Shown: positions 28,274 to 38,292, counted from the stretch's first letter. The stretch: 64,000 nucleotides of DNA from an uncultured Collinsella sp. (GCA_900541785.1 UQKY01000002.1:1-64000); one strand, 5' to 3'. Made by a program: numbers and translations. Notes: a model not told the origin generated them from the letters alone.

Positions 28274-29377
28274 TTATTGCATCCCGTAGGGCGAAAGCAT
28301 GGCCTGCTGCGAGCAGCTCGCAAACCAGACCGACACGAGCGCAAACATAAAGCCGTTGGCAAAACCATTGGCAAACTGCATTGCGCCCCGCTTCCACCAC
28401 AGCAGGCTGCGATGAAGCACGCCGTCCGACAGCACCATGAACAAGCCCATGGCAAACGGAATAAAGCACATCATGGCAAAGGCCGAGAACACGCCCGAGA
28501 TGGCAGACAGCACCAAAAACGGTGCGATGATACCCATGAGGTAGAAGCCGGTGCGAGCCTTACCCTCCAGGCGCTCGGCCTCAACGTGCGCACGACCGAC
28601 CAGGTCACCGCCCGAAGCGCCGTTCGTGCCGGCGTGTCCCATGTTGGGGATGCGCACCTCGTCGCCATCATGCGTGCCGGCGGGAAACTCAATCGTCTGC
28701 TCGGAGGTCACACGGGTACGACCGCTGCCACCGCAATCGGGGCACGGATCGGCAACGACCTTGCCGGAACCGCCGCACTCGGGACAAACCGTCTGGAACG
28801 TGCCCGCACCAAACAGGAAGGACAGGTCGACATCGATATGGCCGCGACCACCGCAGCTCGGGCAGGTATGGGCATGCTCTGACGAAACGGAGCCCGATCC
28901 GCCGCAATGTCCGCAGGTGTCAAAGCGGGTGTAGCGAACGGTCTTGTGGGCACCGCTCTTGGCCTCCTTGGCGTCGAGCTTGATATCGACGACCACGTTG
29001 GCGCCACTCTCGGGGTTGTAGGCCGCCTGGCCGCGACGGGGCTGGCCCCAGGCGCCCCCGAAGGGGAAACCGCCGTCAAAGGGATTGCCGTAACCGGCGC
29101 TGCCGGCATAGCCACCGCCATAGGGCGAAGCCGTCGGTGCACCGGCAAAGGGATCGCCCGACCGCATGGCGTCGTAACGCGCACGCTTCTGCTCGTCCGA
29201 GAGCACGGCGTAGGCCTCGGAAACCTCTTTAAACTTCTCCTCGGCATCCGGCTCTTTATTGACGTCCGGATGGAGCTTGCGGGCCTTTTGCTGGAAAGCC
29301 TTTTGAATATCACGCGAGGTGGCATCCTTGGAGACACCAAGAATCTCGTAGTAATCTTTTTCGTTCATCGTCGCCAT
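28274..29377 (-). CDS. Membrane-anchored DnaJ-like protein
   Basis: A 367-residue protein. It has a J domain with an intact HPD (KLHPDVN), a Gly/Phe region, and four zinc repeats ([32 protein letters not shown]). The chaperone C-terminal domains are then cut short and replaced by about 100 residues with three hydrophobic helices ([20 protein letters not shown] and following). This topology differs from standard DnaJ and suggests a J protein that recruits DnaK to the membrane. ATG 29377 has AGGAGG upstream. It lies 82 bases before dnaJ. Confidence 0.85.
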   Translation of the reverse strand: MATMNEKDYYEILGVSKDATSRDIQKAFQQKARKLHPDVNKEPDAEEKFKEVSEAYAVLSDEQKRARYDAMRSGDPFAGAPTASPYGGGYAGSAGYGNPFDGGFPFGGAWGQPRRGQAAYNPESGANVVVDIKLDAKEAKSGAHKTVRYTRFDTCGHCGGSGSVSSEHAHTCPSCGGRGHIDVDLSFLFGAGTFQTVCPECGGSGKVVADPCPDCGGSGRTRVTSEQTIEFPAGTHDGDEVRIPNMGHAGTNGASGGDLVGRAHVEAERLEGKARTGFYLMGIIAPFLVLSAISGVFSAFAMMCFIPFAMGLFMVLSDGVLHRSLLWWKRGAMQFANGFANGFMFALVSVWFASCSQQAMLSPYGMQ

Positions 29378-29435
29378 GCGCGGCAACCTCCTGCTCACAG
29401 CAGCGTATATATTTCGGTAATTCTACCCGAGCGGC

Positions 29436-30668
29436 CTAGGCTAGATCCCAAAACAGCTCGAACAGCATATTTCCATCGAGCCAGCCCAAGTGGGTCGGCG
29501 CTAAACGGGCGCGGGCGCGACCTGCGATAACGTCTTTTGAGGTGACGCGCCCCGCCTGTCCTTCAACATGATCGGGCGCCCAGGTGGCAAGGCCCAACTC
29601 GAGCGCACGGTCGCAGGCCGCCGCCAGCTCGTCTGCAGCAATCACGCTTGCCGAGTGAACCAACAGTTCGGACCCAATGCCACGTGTCATGCGGCAGGCG
29701 AGCATCAAATCCTCGGCCACCGCCTCGCGCTGCGACAGATACTCGGCATCAAAGGTCGTCGCGGCATCGTCGCGTTGTACCAGACGCACGCGATGCGCTT
29801 CGCCGCGAGCAGGCACGTCGGGATACAGCCCGGCCAAACGATCGAAATCCTCGGCGTCGAGCATACCGGCGGCAGAACGACCCAAACCCAAATAGCCCTG
29901 TCCGGTCCAATAGGCAATGTTGTGGGCGCATTCATGCCCATCGAGCGCGTAGCTCGCCACCTCATACGGATGGTAGCCCGCCGAACTCAGCCGCTCGCGC
30001 GCAACGTCCATGCATGCGGCTTGGAAATCCTCATCGGGCTCGAGCGACTCATCGCGGCACGCCATGCGATAGAGGGGCGTCCCCTCCTCGAGCGTGAGCG
30101 GGTAAACCGACACATGATGCGGAGCCGCCGTCAGCACGCCATCGAGCGTGCTCTTCCAACTCGCTGCGGTCTGTCCGGGAAGCCCACACATAAGATCGCA
30201 CGACACGTCAAGCCCAGCGTTCTTGACCGTCGCGATGGCAGCGAGCGCCCGATCGGCATCGTGAATACGGCCAATCGCAGCAAGCTCGTCGTTGTCGAGG
30301 GTTTGGACTCCCAGAGAAATGCGCGTGACGCCCACCCCGGCAAGCGCCGCGGTGAGCTGCGAAGTCAACGGCTCAGGATTAGCCTCGCAGGTAAACTCAA
30401 CGGGCTTACACCACGCAGAGATACGCCGGGCGAGTTCTACCAGACGCTCCCCCGCCAGCGACGGCGTGCCGCCGCCAACATAGACGGTGCGGACCTGCGC
30501 AAGCGCCCCGGCGTCTCCAAAGGCATCGAGGCGTGCATACAGCTGCTCAAAATAGGCATCGAGCGCAGCGCTCAGGTCGCACGGAGCGAAACTGCGCGAG
30601 TCAAAGTCGCAATAGCGGCATTTTTGAGCGCAAAACGGCACGTGCACATACAGCGCGGTAACGGCCAC
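29436..30668 (-). CDS. hemW: Radical SAM heme chaperone HemW
   Basis: A 410-residue protein of the coproporphyrinogen oxidase-like HemW group. The radical SAM motif is CAQKCRYCDF, followed by YVGGGTPSLAG and the SLGVQTLDN segment. HemW transfers heme to respiratory proteins; older annotation calls it anaerobic HemN, but the CxxxCxxCxF form with a short N terminus favours HemW. The start is GTG. It is common near dnaJ and lepA in Gram-positive genomes, as here. Confidence 0.88.
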   Translation of the reverse strand: MAVTALYVHVPFCAQKCRYCDFDSRSFAPCDLSAALDAYFEQLYARLDAFGDAGALAQVRTVYVGGGTPSLAGERLVELARRISAWCKPVEFTCEANPEPLTSQLTAALAGVGVTRISLGVQTLDNDELAAIGRIHDADRALAAIATVKNAGLDVSCDLMCGLPGQTAASWKSTLDGVLTAAPHHVSVYPLTLEEGTPLYRMACRDESLEPDEDFQAACMDVARERLSSAGYHPYEVASYALDGHECAHNIAYWTGQGYLGLGRSAAGMLDAEDFDRLAGLYPDVPARGEAHRVRLVQRDDAATTFDAEYLSQREAVAEDLMLACRMTRGIGSELLVHSASVIAADELAAACDRALELGLATWAPDHVEGQAGRVTSKDVIAGRARARLAPTHLGWLDGNMLFELFWDLA

Positions 30669-30670
30669 CC

Positions 30671-31714
30671 TTAAGCCTCCAGCGGATGAGCGGGCACCGA
30701 CTCACCGGCGGCAAGCGCGGCCTCGCAGGCCACCACGTCGCACTCGATATCATCGACCAGCGCCATAAACTCCTCGTACGTGGAGCAGCGGACCACCCGA
30801 GCGCGCCAAGCGGCAGCATGAGGCATGCCCTTTAAGTACCAGCTTGCATACGTACGGGCGCGCGACATAAGCGGCAGAAGCTCGTGCGTCAACGTCAGGT
30901 GCTCACGCAAAGCCTCCAGGCGCTCGACCGAGGAGCGAGAAGGAACCGGCGTGCCATCGAGTGCAAGGGCTCGGGCATCGCCGAACACCCACGGATTGCC
31001 GTAGATTCCGCGCGCGATAAACACCGCGCTGGCACCCGAGCCGTGCAGATGCTCAGCAGCGTCCTCGGCCGAGAACACATCGCCCGAGCCAATCACGGGA
31101 ATCTCGACGGCGTCGGCAACCTCATCGACGACAGACCAATCGGCCTGGCCCGTATAAAGTTGCGTGGCACAACGACCGTGCACGGCAACTGCAGAGGCGC
31201 CCGCCCCTTCGAGCATCTGGGCAAACGTTGCGGCGTTGCGGTCCTCGGCATAAAAACCCTTGCGGATCTTCACGGTCACGGGAACATGCGCCGCGCCCAC
31301 CGCTGCCTCGACAATCTTCTCGGCCAGGTCGGGCGTGCGCATGAGCGCCGAGCCCTCGCCCTTGGTTACGACCTTGCGAGCCGGACAGGCCATATTGATA
31401 TCGATGAGCGACAGACGATCGCCCACGCGTTCCTCGACGGCAGCGACGGCACTCGCAAACTGATCGGGCTTAGAACCAAAGAGCTGCACGCAAATCTGCT
31501 GCTCCTCGACAGCCGGCAACACCAGGCGCCACGTCTTGTTGCTGGCATAGGCAAGGCCCGCCACGCTCACCATCTCGCTGTAGGCAAGATGGGCACCGCG
31601 ACGGCGACACATGATGCGATAGGCGGGGTCGGTTACGCCCGCCATGGGAGCCATAAGGAACGGCTGCTCGGCATAGGCGCCCAGCAGCCGCTTGCTGAAT
31701 TCAGAAAGCGCCAT
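30671..31714 (-). CDS. dusB: tRNA-dihydrouridine synthase (DusB type)
   Basis: A 347-residue FMN enzyme that reduces uridine to dihydrouridine in tRNA D loops. The N-terminal TIM barrel starts FLMAPMAGVTDPAYR, with INMACPARKVVTKGEGSALM carrying the catalytic Cys, and IPVIGSGDVFS near the FMN phosphate. The C-terminal helical domain is present. The subfamily is assigned from the AGVTD and GxGSALM patterns, so the B label is moderately sure. Confidence 0.9.
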   Translation of the reverse strand: MALSEFSKRLLGAYAEQPFLMAPMAGVTDPAYRIMCRRRGAHLAYSEMVSVAGLAYASNKTWRLVLPAVEEQQICVQLFGSKPDQFASAVAAVEERVGDRLSLIDINMACPARKVVTKGEGSALMRTPDLAEKIVEAAVGAAHVPVTVKIRKGFYAEDRNAATFAQMLEGAGASAVAVHGRCATQLYTGQADWSVVDEVADAVEIPVIGSGDVFSAEDAAEHLHGSGASAVFIARGIYGNPWVFGDARALALDGTPVPSRSSVERLEALREHLTLTHELLPLMSRARTYASWYLKGMPHAAAWRARVVRCSTYEEFMALVDDIECDVVACEAALAAGESVPAHPLEA

Positions 31715-31718
31715 GGAC

Positions 31719-33530
31719 CTACTCGTCCACCTTAAGAATCGCCATAAAAGCCTCCTGCGGAACCTCGACCGAGCCGATGGCCTTCATGCGCTTCTTGCCC
31801 TCTTTCTGCTTCTCGAGCAGCTTGCGCTTTCGCGAGATATCACCGCCGTAGCACTTGGCCAGCACGTCCTTGCGGCGTGCCTTAACGGTGGAGCGGGCGA
31901 TGATCTTGTTGCCGATGGCGCCCTGGATAGGCACCTCGAACAGCTGTCGTGGGATGATCTCCTTGAGCTTGTCGCACAGGCCGCGGGCAAGACCGTAGGC
32001 CTTATCCTTGTGCACGATAAACGACAGCGCGTCCACCTCGTCGCCCGAAAGCAGGATGTCGAGCTTGACGAGCTCGGAGGGGCGATATTCGTTGAACTCG
32101 TAGTCGAGCGAGGCGTAACCCTTGGTGCGGCTCTTGAGCTGATCGAAAAAGTCCAAGATGAGCTCGGCGAGCGGCATATCAAAGCGCATCTCGACCGATT
32201 TGCTCGTCAGGTGGATCATATCGGTCGTGACGCCACGGTGCTCGATAGCGAGCTGCATGACGGCACCCGTATACTCGGGCGGGCAGATGATCTTTGCCTT
32301 GAGGTAAGGCTCTTCGATACGCTCGATGCGCGTGGCCTCGGGCAGATCCTGCGGGCTGCGGACATCGACCATCTCGCCGTCAGTCTTGTACACGTGGTAG
32401 TCGACCGAGGGGCTCGTGGCGATCAGGTCCAGATTGAACTCGCGCTCCAGGCGCTCTTTGACGACCTCCATGTGAAGCAGGCCCAGGAAGCCCACGCGGA
32501 AGCCAAAGCCCAGCGCCACCGACGTCTCAGGCTCCCACACCAACGACGGATCGTTGACGTGCAGCTTATCGAGCGCGTCGCGCAGGTTCTCATAGTCCTT
32601 GTTGTCGATGGGGAACAGGCCCGTGTAGACCATGGGTTTGGCCTCGCGGTAGCCCGGCAGCGGCTCGGGGCAGGGGTTCGAAGCCCACGTAAGGGTATCG
32701 CCCACGCGCACAGCCTCGGGGTCCTTCAGACCCGTGACCACATAGCCGACCTCGCCGACAGTCAGAGCATCGACCGGCGTCTCGGCAGGGCGCTTGACGC
32801 CCACGCCGTCGACCAAGAAGTCGCCCTTGGCCTGCATCATGCGCAGGGTATCGCCCTTTTTGATGGACCCGTCAAAGATGCGCACCGTGGCGACGACGCC
32901 GCGGTACTCATCGAAGTACGAATCCAGAATAAGTGCCTTGAGAGGGCCATTTGCATCGCCCTTGGGAGGCGAGATCAAAAAGACAATGGACTCCAGCAAA
33001 TCATGGATGCCCTCGCCAGTCTTGCCCGACACGCACACGGCATCGTCGGCGGGAATGGCCAGATCGTCTTCGATCTCGGTCTTAACTTCGTCGGGGTGCG
33101 CCGAGGGAAGGTCGATCTTGTTGATGGCCGGAACAATGTCCAAGTTGGCGTTCATGGCGAGCGTCGCGTTGGAAACGGTCTGCGCCTCGACACCCTGAGT
33201 GGCGTCCACGACGAGCACCGCACCCTCGCAAGCGGCAAGCGAACGCGAGACCTCATAGGTGAAGTCCACATGGCCCGGCGTATCGATCAGGTTGAACTGA
33301 TACGTCTCGCCGTCGTCGGCGTCATAGGACACGCGGACGGCATTGGACTTGATCGTGATGCCGCGCTCGCGCTCGATGTCCATCGTGTCAAGCAGCTGCG
33401 ACTCCATGTCGCGCTCATCGACGGTATGGGTGAGCTCGAGGATGCGGTCACTGATCGTGGACTTGCCATGGTCGATATGCGCAACGATCGAGAAGTTACG
33501 GATGTGGGAAATGTCAATTGAAGTATTCAT
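31719..33530 (-). CDS. lepA: Elongation factor 4 (LepA)
   Basis: A 603-residue translational GTPase that can back-translocate stalled ribosomes. It has [17 protein letters not shown] and NKIDLPSA motifs, EF-G-like domains III and V, and the LepA-specific C-terminal domain ending [17 protein letters not shown] 33530 ([20 protein letters not shown]) has no Shine-Dalgarno. A TAAGAT box ends only seven bases upstream, so the mRNA may be leaderless. Confidence 0.96.
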   Translation of the reverse strand: MNTSIDISHIRNFSIVAHIDHGKSTISDRILELTHTVDERDMESQLLDTMDIERERGITIKSNAVRVSYDADDGETYQFNLIDTPGHVDFTYEVSRSLAACEGAVLVVDATQGVEAQTVSNATLAMNANLDIVPAINKIDLPSAHPDEVKTEIEDDLAIPADDAVCVSGKTGEGIHDLLESIVFLISPPKGDANGPLKALILDSYFDEYRGVVATVRIFDGSIKKGDTLRMMQAKGDFLVDGVGVKRPAETPVDALTVGEVGYVVTGLKDPEAVRVGDTLTWASNPCPEPLPGYREAKPMVYTGLFPIDNKDYENLRDALDKLHVNDPSLVWEPETSVALGFGFRVGFLGLLHMEVVKERLEREFNLDLIATSPSVDYHVYKTDGEMVDVRSPQDLPEATRIERIEEPYLKAKIICPPEYTGAVMQLAIEHRGVTTDMIHLTSKSVEMRFDMPLAELILDFFDQLKSRTKGYASLDYEFNEYRPSELVKLDILLSGDEVDALSFIVHKDKAYGLARGLCDKLKEIIPRQLFEVPIQGAIGNKIIARSTVKARRKDVLAKCYGGDISRKRKLLEKQKEGKKRMKAIGSVEVPQEAFMAILKVDE

Positions 33531-33537
33531 GCGGACT

Positions 33538-33543
33538 ATCTTA
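33538..33543 (-). promoter_or_regulatory. Possible -10 of a leaderless lepA promoter
   Basis: TAAGAT on the minus strand lies seven bases before the lepA ATG. Initiation there would place the first base of the mRNA on or next to the start codon. No convincing -35 is present. Confidence 0.35.
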
Positions 33544-33554
33544 CCCGAGCGGTA

Positions 33555-33593
33555 CAAAAAATGGAGCCTGTTCCATAAAACAGGCTCCATTTA
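33555..33593 (-). terminator. Terminator after rpsT
   Basis: Minus-strand 11-bp stem ATGGAGCCTGT/ACAGGCTCCAT with a small loop and a run of six T residues, 34 bases after the rpsT stop. Confidence 0.9.
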
Positions 33594-33626
33594 TGCGCGT
33601 AATCTGTGTGGTGTGAAATTTACAAC

Positions 33627-33893
33627 TTAAGCGTTGATGCTGTTCACGAGCTTGGCAAGACCGGACTTGCGGTTGGAAGCCTGGTTCTTGTGGATGACAT
33701 GCTTAGCGGCAGCCATGTCGAGACGCTTGGTGACGGTCTTGAGGGCAGCCTGGGCCTTCTCGGCGTCGCCCTCGGCAACGGCGGACTGGACGTGCTTGGT
33801 CAGCGTCTTGAGCTCGGACTTGACAGCCTTGTTACGCATGCGAGCTGCCTCATTGGTGCGGATACGCTTCTTCTGAGACTTGATGTTTGCCAC
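33627..33893 (-). CDS. rpsT: 30S ribosomal protein S20
   Basis: An 88-residue 16S rRNA-binding protein. It has the family's [21 protein letters not shown] terminus and the conserved [16 protein letters not shown] near the end. The start is GTG at 33893 (MANIKSQ), nine bases after AAGGA. The gene is monocistronic: an extended -10 lies at 33969-33977 and a strong terminator follows. Confidence 0.97.
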   Translation of the reverse strand: MANIKSQKKRIRTNEAARMRNKAVKSELKTLTKHVQSAVAEGDAEKAQAALKTVTKRLDMAAAKHVIHKNQASNRKSGLAKLVNSINA

Positions 33894-33968
33894 TTCTGGA
33901 GTTCCTTTCGAGTTCCTTGCAAAAAATGTATGACACCTCTGAGACACGGTGAGGTCATGCAAGCTCCT

Positions 33969-33977
33969 ACTATAGCA
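33969..33977 (-). promoter_or_regulatory. rpsT extended -10 promoter
   Basis: TGCTATAGT on the minus strand, with the TG in the extended -10 position. The 10-mer GTGCTATAGT is identical to that before rpmB. It predicts a leader of about 70 bases. Confidence 0.6.
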
Positions 33978-34026
33978 CGCTCCCCCTCAAAGGGATAGAA
34001 CGAATTTGTCAAATAGGCAGGTATCA

Positions 34027-34989
34027 TCACGATTTTCTCAAGATGTTCGTAATCCAGAGCAAAAGCGCGGTCTGAGAATCGGCCGAGCCCTTGAGCGCGA
34101 GCTCCACATCGACGGCACCCTCGAGCGCGGCAACGAGCTCGGTCATCGAAAAACGACGTGCCCAGGTAAGATGATTCTTGACCTGCCAGGCCTGAAGCTT
34201 GAGCGTCGCGGCGAGCTCACGTCCCTGCCCGCGCCCATCGAGCGCTTTGGCGACGATCAGTTCACGGATGCGACCGCATAGCAGCGTGTAGGTCCACACG
34301 TAACTCTTAGAGGGCAGAAGTTTAAAGAGCTCGAGCGAACGCCGCATATCGCGAGCCGAGACGGCGTTGAGGAAGTCCCAGGGTTGAACCTCGGCCGTGC
34401 GCACGATCCAACGCTCCACGTCGGCAAGCTCAATCTGGGGCGCCTCGACCATCTGGGCGAGCTTTGCCAGGTCGTTATCGAGCATGCGCGTGTTTTCGCC
34501 CGAACGCGAGACGAGCTCCTCGGCAGCAGCCGTCGAGATGGACTTACCGTGCTGCGTCGCCATCTGCTGAACGCGGCGCGGCAGTTCCCAGCGCTTGGTA
34601 CCCGAGCAATCGACGATAGCCTTCTTGTCGATCTTGGCGATTGCCTTATACAGGCGCGTATTCTTGGCAAGTGAGTCGGCGATAATGAGACAGACCGTCG
34701 TGGGGCTGGGACTTGTGAGGTACTCGACGAGGGGTTCCGAGACCGCCTTGGCAAGCTTGGAGCAGCCGTCGAGGATCACCAGGCGAAACTCACTACCCAT
34801 GGGAAAGGTATTGAGCGAGCCGATGATCGACTCGATATCGGGATCTTTCGTCATGTCGCGTTCATCGAGGTTGAACTCAACCATACCCGACTTTTCCAAG
34901 CGAGCTTTCATACGCGAGACGGCGTGGTCGCGCTTGACCCCATCGGTACCGACGATCAGATAAGCCGGCAGCAGACCGGTTTCGGACAT
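34027..34989 (-). CDS. holA: DNA polymerase III subunit delta
   Basis: A 320-residue clamp-loader subunit that opens the beta ring. The start of the protein (LLPAYLIVGTDGVKRDHAVSRM) is the expected HolA N terminus, followed by a RecA-like domain without a functional P loop and a C-terminal collar domain (ELAATLKLQAWQVKNHLTWARRFS). ATG 34989 has GGGGAG upstream. It is often next to comEC and rpsT in Gram-positives, as here. Confidence 0.92.
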   Translation of the reverse strand: MSETGLLPAYLIVGTDGVKRDHAVSRMKARLEKSGMVEFNLDERDMTKDPDIESIIGSLNTFPMGSEFRLVILDGCSKLAKAVSEPLVEYLTSPSPTTVCLIIADSLAKNTRLYKAIAKIDKKAIVDCSGTKRWELPRRVQQMATQHGKSISTAAAEELVSRSGENTRMLDNDLAKLAQMVEAPQIELADVERWIVRTAEVQPWDFLNAVSARDMRRSLELFKLLPSKSYVWTYTLLCGRIRELIVAKALDGRGQGRELAATLKLQAWQVKNHLTWARRFSMTELVAALEGAVDVELALKGSADSQTALLLWITNILRKS

Positions 34990-35067
34990 TGCGCTCCCCT
35001 CTCGCAGACTCTCGAATTCGTACCGTGCCATTTTAGCCCAGGGGTTGGTCCCGCGCCAACGGCAGCA

Positions 35068-37371
35068 TCACGGTCGCTGGCATCGCATCGCAAAGCCCTT
35101 CGCGGTCGGCGAAACGGTAATGTCTCCTTGCTCGATGGTGCAAGCGAATGCGCCGCCCGCATCGCGAACCACATCGATGCAGGCATCGGATGGATGGCCG
35201 TAGCGGTTGCCCTCGCCCGCACTCGCGATAGAGAGCTCGGGCTTAAGCGTGCCCAGCAGGTCTGTGTCGACAGAAACCTTTGAGCCGTGATGCCCTAGCT
35301 TGAGCACATCGATATCCCCCACCTCCTGTACAAACTCGCGTTCCTGATCGAGCTCGGCATCACCGGTGAGTAGCATGCGGAGACTCTGGCCTCCTTGGAC
35401 ATAACTGAGCAGCAAGACAAGCGAGTCTTCATTGCCCTCGCCATCCACCGTGTTAAACGGCCACATCACACGAGCCCGAAATGCGCCGATATCGATCGCG
35501 TCCCCGCGAGCCACCTGCCGGTACGTTACGCCCGGGCGATTTAGGACCTCAGCGGGCGCATCCTCCAGTGCATTAGCCGCGACCGCAATGGTTCCAACTG
35601 AAAACTGATCAAGCACATCGGGAAGGCCACCCCAATGGTCTTCGTCCCAATGCGTCACGAAGACGGCGTCGATATGGTGAACGTTATTGCGAACCAACGC
35701 GCTTACCACGCGTTCATCGAGCCCACAGTCAACGAGCGCCACGACGCTACCCTGGCGAACCAGAATCGCATCGGCCTGCCCCACATCGAGGACTGTCACC
35801 GAAGGCGGCGCGAATCGATCCCAATAGACATACGGAACACCCGCTGCAAATACCAAACACAGCAGCCCCGCCGCCATGGGGCGTGCGCGGGGACGTGGCC
35901 ACCAGACCAAGAGGACCGCCAGCGCGAACGGCACCACGTATACCCAGACCGTATCGGGCGGCACACTAACGGATGCGCCCGGAACAGCAGCAAAAAGCTG
36001 CTCAAAGAACAGCGCACAGCGTGCGACGATCATGGGCACCACGAGCGCCCCGTGGCTCAACAGCGGCACAAGCGAGCAGGGCACCAGCACGACCGACGAT
36101 GCGAGCAGCACGCTTATCACCGGACCGATCACGGCGTTTGCGAGCGGGGCAATGAGCGAAAACGTCCCAAATGTAGGAATGGTAACGGGAAGAGTCGCCA
36201 GCTGCGAGCACAGTGTGACGGACAAAATACTGGCAACCCCCGAGGGCACGCCCAGCTCAACCAAGGCGTAGGTGGCGTAGGGGCAAAAACAAAGGATGGC
36301 AAATACGCTGGCGCACGAAAGCTGAAAACCCATCTCAAACAATACCGTCGGACGCAGCAACACAAAGATTGCCATGGTCACAAACAGAGCCGAGAGGCCA
36401 TGCCGACGACGTCCGGCGCCGTTGGCGACAAGCGTCGCCGCCACCATACAGCACGCGCGCACGGCCGAAGGCGAAGCGCCCGTAAAGACGGCATAGGCAG
36501 CAAGGGCCAGCACCAACAGCCCCCGCTGAAGCCCACGAGAGAGGCGCGTCTTTTGCAGGGCGCTCTCAATCACAAACCCCACGATGGCAAGATGGCTGCC
36601 CGAGACAGCGATGAGATGCGCCGTTCCCGTCACCGAAAACCAATCGCCCGCCGGCTGGGCGCGCAGCTCGGCAGAACGACCGCAGACAACACCGGCTATG
36701 AGCGCACGCGCCGGGTCGGTCGCAGGCGCGATGGACGCAAGCAGCCCATTTCGCAGCTGAAGCAGCGGCCCCGGAGAGCCCTCATCGACCGACACCAACC
36801 GGATGACCTTCACTTTTCGAAGCTCGCCTCGAAGCACACGCGAGCGCCCATACGCATCGTTCTCAAAGAGCGAAATTCGACCGATAGCATGCACATGCGA
36901 ACCGGCGCCGAGCTCGCGATCACACGACAGCCGCACCTGGCCCAATCGATTTTCGCCCGCATACGCATCGCAGGTATAGGAGTACGCACCGTCATTGATG
37001 GACGGGTCGCCGTGCACAACAAACTCGAGACTGCTCGCGGCCCGATTATCCAGTGCCCTCGAAGTATGTAGCGCTCCGAACGCCCAACCCGCGGATACGA
37101 CCGCCCCCGCCACGAGGCCAAGGGCCGCGGCATGCAGCCATCGCCTCCAGCGTGTAAGGCGCATACAGAACCGAGCCAACACGATGCAAGCCGCAGCCGC
37201 AATGGGAATGGCCCAGAGCGATGCGGCGGACGCCGATCGCTCTCCCAGCAGTAAATCGGCCGCCACGTTAAGTACCAAGCCACAGCTCGCACACAGGCCG
37301 GCACAAAGGGCCATCGTCCACGGCATCAATGGCCGAGGTGGCATCACATGCTCGCGCTCGGACACACTCAT
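35068..37371 (-). CDS. comEC: DNA uptake channel ComEC/Rec2
   Basis: A 767-residue membrane protein that carries single-stranded DNA into the cell during transformation. About 10-12 hydrophobic helices form the competence domain, with an N-terminal OB-like DUF4131 region. A C-terminal metallo-beta-lactamase-like domain has THWDEDHWGG, LTGDAE and LGHHGSK. The chosen ATG overlaps the comEA stop by four bases (ATGA), so the two are translationally coupled. Confidence 0.95.
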   Translation of the reverse strand: MSVSEREHVMPPRPLMPWTMALCAGLCASCGLVLNVAADLLLGERSASAASLWAIPIAAAACIVLARFCMRLTRWRRWLHAAALGLVAGAVVSAGWAFGALHTSRALDNRAASSLEFVVHGDPSINDGAYSYTCDAYAGENRLGQVRLSCDRELGAGSHVHAIGRISLFENDAYGRSRVLRGELRKVKVIRLVSVDEGSPGPLLQLRNGLLASIAPATDPARALIAGVVCGRSAELRAQPAGDWFSVTGTAHLIAVSGSHLAIVGFVIESALQKTRLSRGLQRGLLVLALAAYAVFTGASPSAVRACCMVAATLVANGAGRRRHGLSALFVTMAIFVLLRPTVLFEMGFQLSCASVFAILCFCPYATYALVELGVPSGVASILSVTLCSQLATLPVTIPTFGTFSLIAPLANAVIGPVISVLLASSVVLVPCSLVPLLSHGALVVPMIVARCALFFEQLFAAVPGASVSVPPDTVWVYVVPFALAVLLVWWPRPRARPMAAGLLCLVFAAGVPYVYWDRFAPPSVTVLDVGQADAILVRQGSVVALVDCGLDERVVSALVRNNVHHIDAVFVTHWDEDHWGGLPDVLDQFSVGTIAVAANALEDAPAEVLNRPGVTYRQVARGDAIDIGAFRARVMWPFNTVDGEGNEDSLVLLLSYVQGGQSLRMLLTGDAELDQEREFVQEVGDIDVLKLGHHGSKVSVDTDLLGTLKPELSIASAGEGNRYGHPSDACIDVVRDAGGAFACTIEQGDITVSPTAKGFAMRCQRP

Positions 37372-38078
37372 ACGCAGATGCAATCTTTGATTTTGGCGAG
37401 CTTCTTCTCACCGATTCCCGATACGCGCATCAGGTCATCGACTGAGGCAAAAGCGCCGTTCTTTGTCCGCTCATCGATAATCGACTGAGCCATAGAGGGC
37501 CCAATACCCGAGAGCGTCTGCAGCTCCGCCGCACTTGCGGTATTGATGTTCACGAGCCCCGACGAAGACCCCGCGCCAGGGGTCGTGACAGCACTACTTT
37601 CGGCCCCGCCGACCGCCGCAGCCGCTTGTTGCTCCCCCACCGTCGGAACATAGATCTTTTGGCCATCTGTGATCTTGGACGCACGGTTAAGCCCTGTCAC
37701 ATCCCCCTCGGCCGTAAGCCCTCCGGCGGCGTCGATAGCTTGGGACACCCGTGCTCCATCTTTGAGCCGATACACGCCAGGCCTCGCAACGGCCCCATCA
37801 ACATCGACGTACACCTCGGCAGCAGAAGAACTCTTGGCAGACGACTCATCGGCAACATCAGAAGACGCATCCCCGGCCCCGTGCACATCCGAGACGCCCG
37901 CCTCATCACTACGCTCAAACGACACGCCACTGGGACTACCACCAAAACTTGCCATCGCCAAGCCGCTCGCGGCGGCAATGACAACCAGAATCGCCACCAC
38001 CACCGCTTTATGCCCGAGCAGCTTTCCTGCCCAGCGGTCCATACGTTTAACCCGTTCGTGTTGCTCGCGCTGCGCCAT
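37368..38078 (-). CDS. comEA: Competence protein ComEA
   Basis: A 236-residue membrane-anchored DNA receptor. A cytoplasmic start and one membrane helix (about 24-45) precede a Ser/Asp-rich stalk, a SLBB domain (VYVDVDGAVARPGVYRLKDG) and a helix-hairpin-helix DNA-binding domain (LVNINTASAAELQTLSGIGP). ATG 38078 has GGGAGG eight bases upstream; an in-frame GTG nine bases earlier abuts the Shine-Dalgarno. A TTTGGT repeat shared with recA lies about 80 bases upstream. Confidence 0.95.
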   Translation of the reverse strand: MAQREQHERVKRMDRWAGKLLGHKAVVVAILVVIAAASGLAMASFGGSPSGVSFERSDEAGVSDVHGAGDASSDVADESSAKSSSAAEVYVDVDGAVARPGVYRLKDGARVSQAIDAAGGLTAEGDVTGLNRASKITDGQKIYVPTVGEQQAAAAVGGAESSAVTTPGAGSSSGLVNINTASAAELQTLSGIGPSMAQSIIDERTKNGAFASVDDLMRVSGIGEKKLAKIKDCICV

Positions 38079-38145
38079 AGCAAACACCTCCCAACACCAT
38101 CGTGTCAGGAAAACGCAGCCGAACGAGCCGCATGGACAAACCTGT

Positions 38146-38158
38146 TTTGACGGTCAAA
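38146..38158. promoter_or_regulatory. Perfect dyad upstream of comEA
   Basis: TTTGACGGTCAAA is a perfect odd-length palindrome (TTTGAC and GTCAAA arms). It touches the last TTTGGT box at 38158-38163. It could be part of a composite operator; the binding protein is unknown. Confidence 0.35.
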
Positions 38159-38174
38159 CCAAATACCGACCAAA
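38158..38174 (-). promoter_or_regulatory. TTTGGT pair upstream of comEA
   Basis: On the minus strand TTTGGT occurs at 38174-38169 and 38163-38158, 11 bases apart. The surrounding block 38157-38180 matches the recA block 9786-9809 at 21 of 24 positions. The shared core is TTTTGGTC[AG]GT[AG]TTTGGT. Confidence 0.55.
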
Positions 38175-38249
38175 ACCTTGCGCGAACATGTCCATTTATT
38201 CAGTCACACGTCAGCGAATGAACATCTTGGCATCATTTGCCCAGATAGC

Positions 38250-38284
38250 AAAAGACCGACGATACAGGCGCATCGTCGGTCTAT
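38250..38284 (-). terminator. Terminator after thiI
   Basis: Minus-strand stem AGACCGACGAT/ATCGTCGGTCT with a short loop and TTTT tail, just past the thiI stop. It closes the mIHF-gmk-rpoZ-thiI unit. Confidence 0.9.
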
Positions 38285-38292
38285 GCAGGCAA

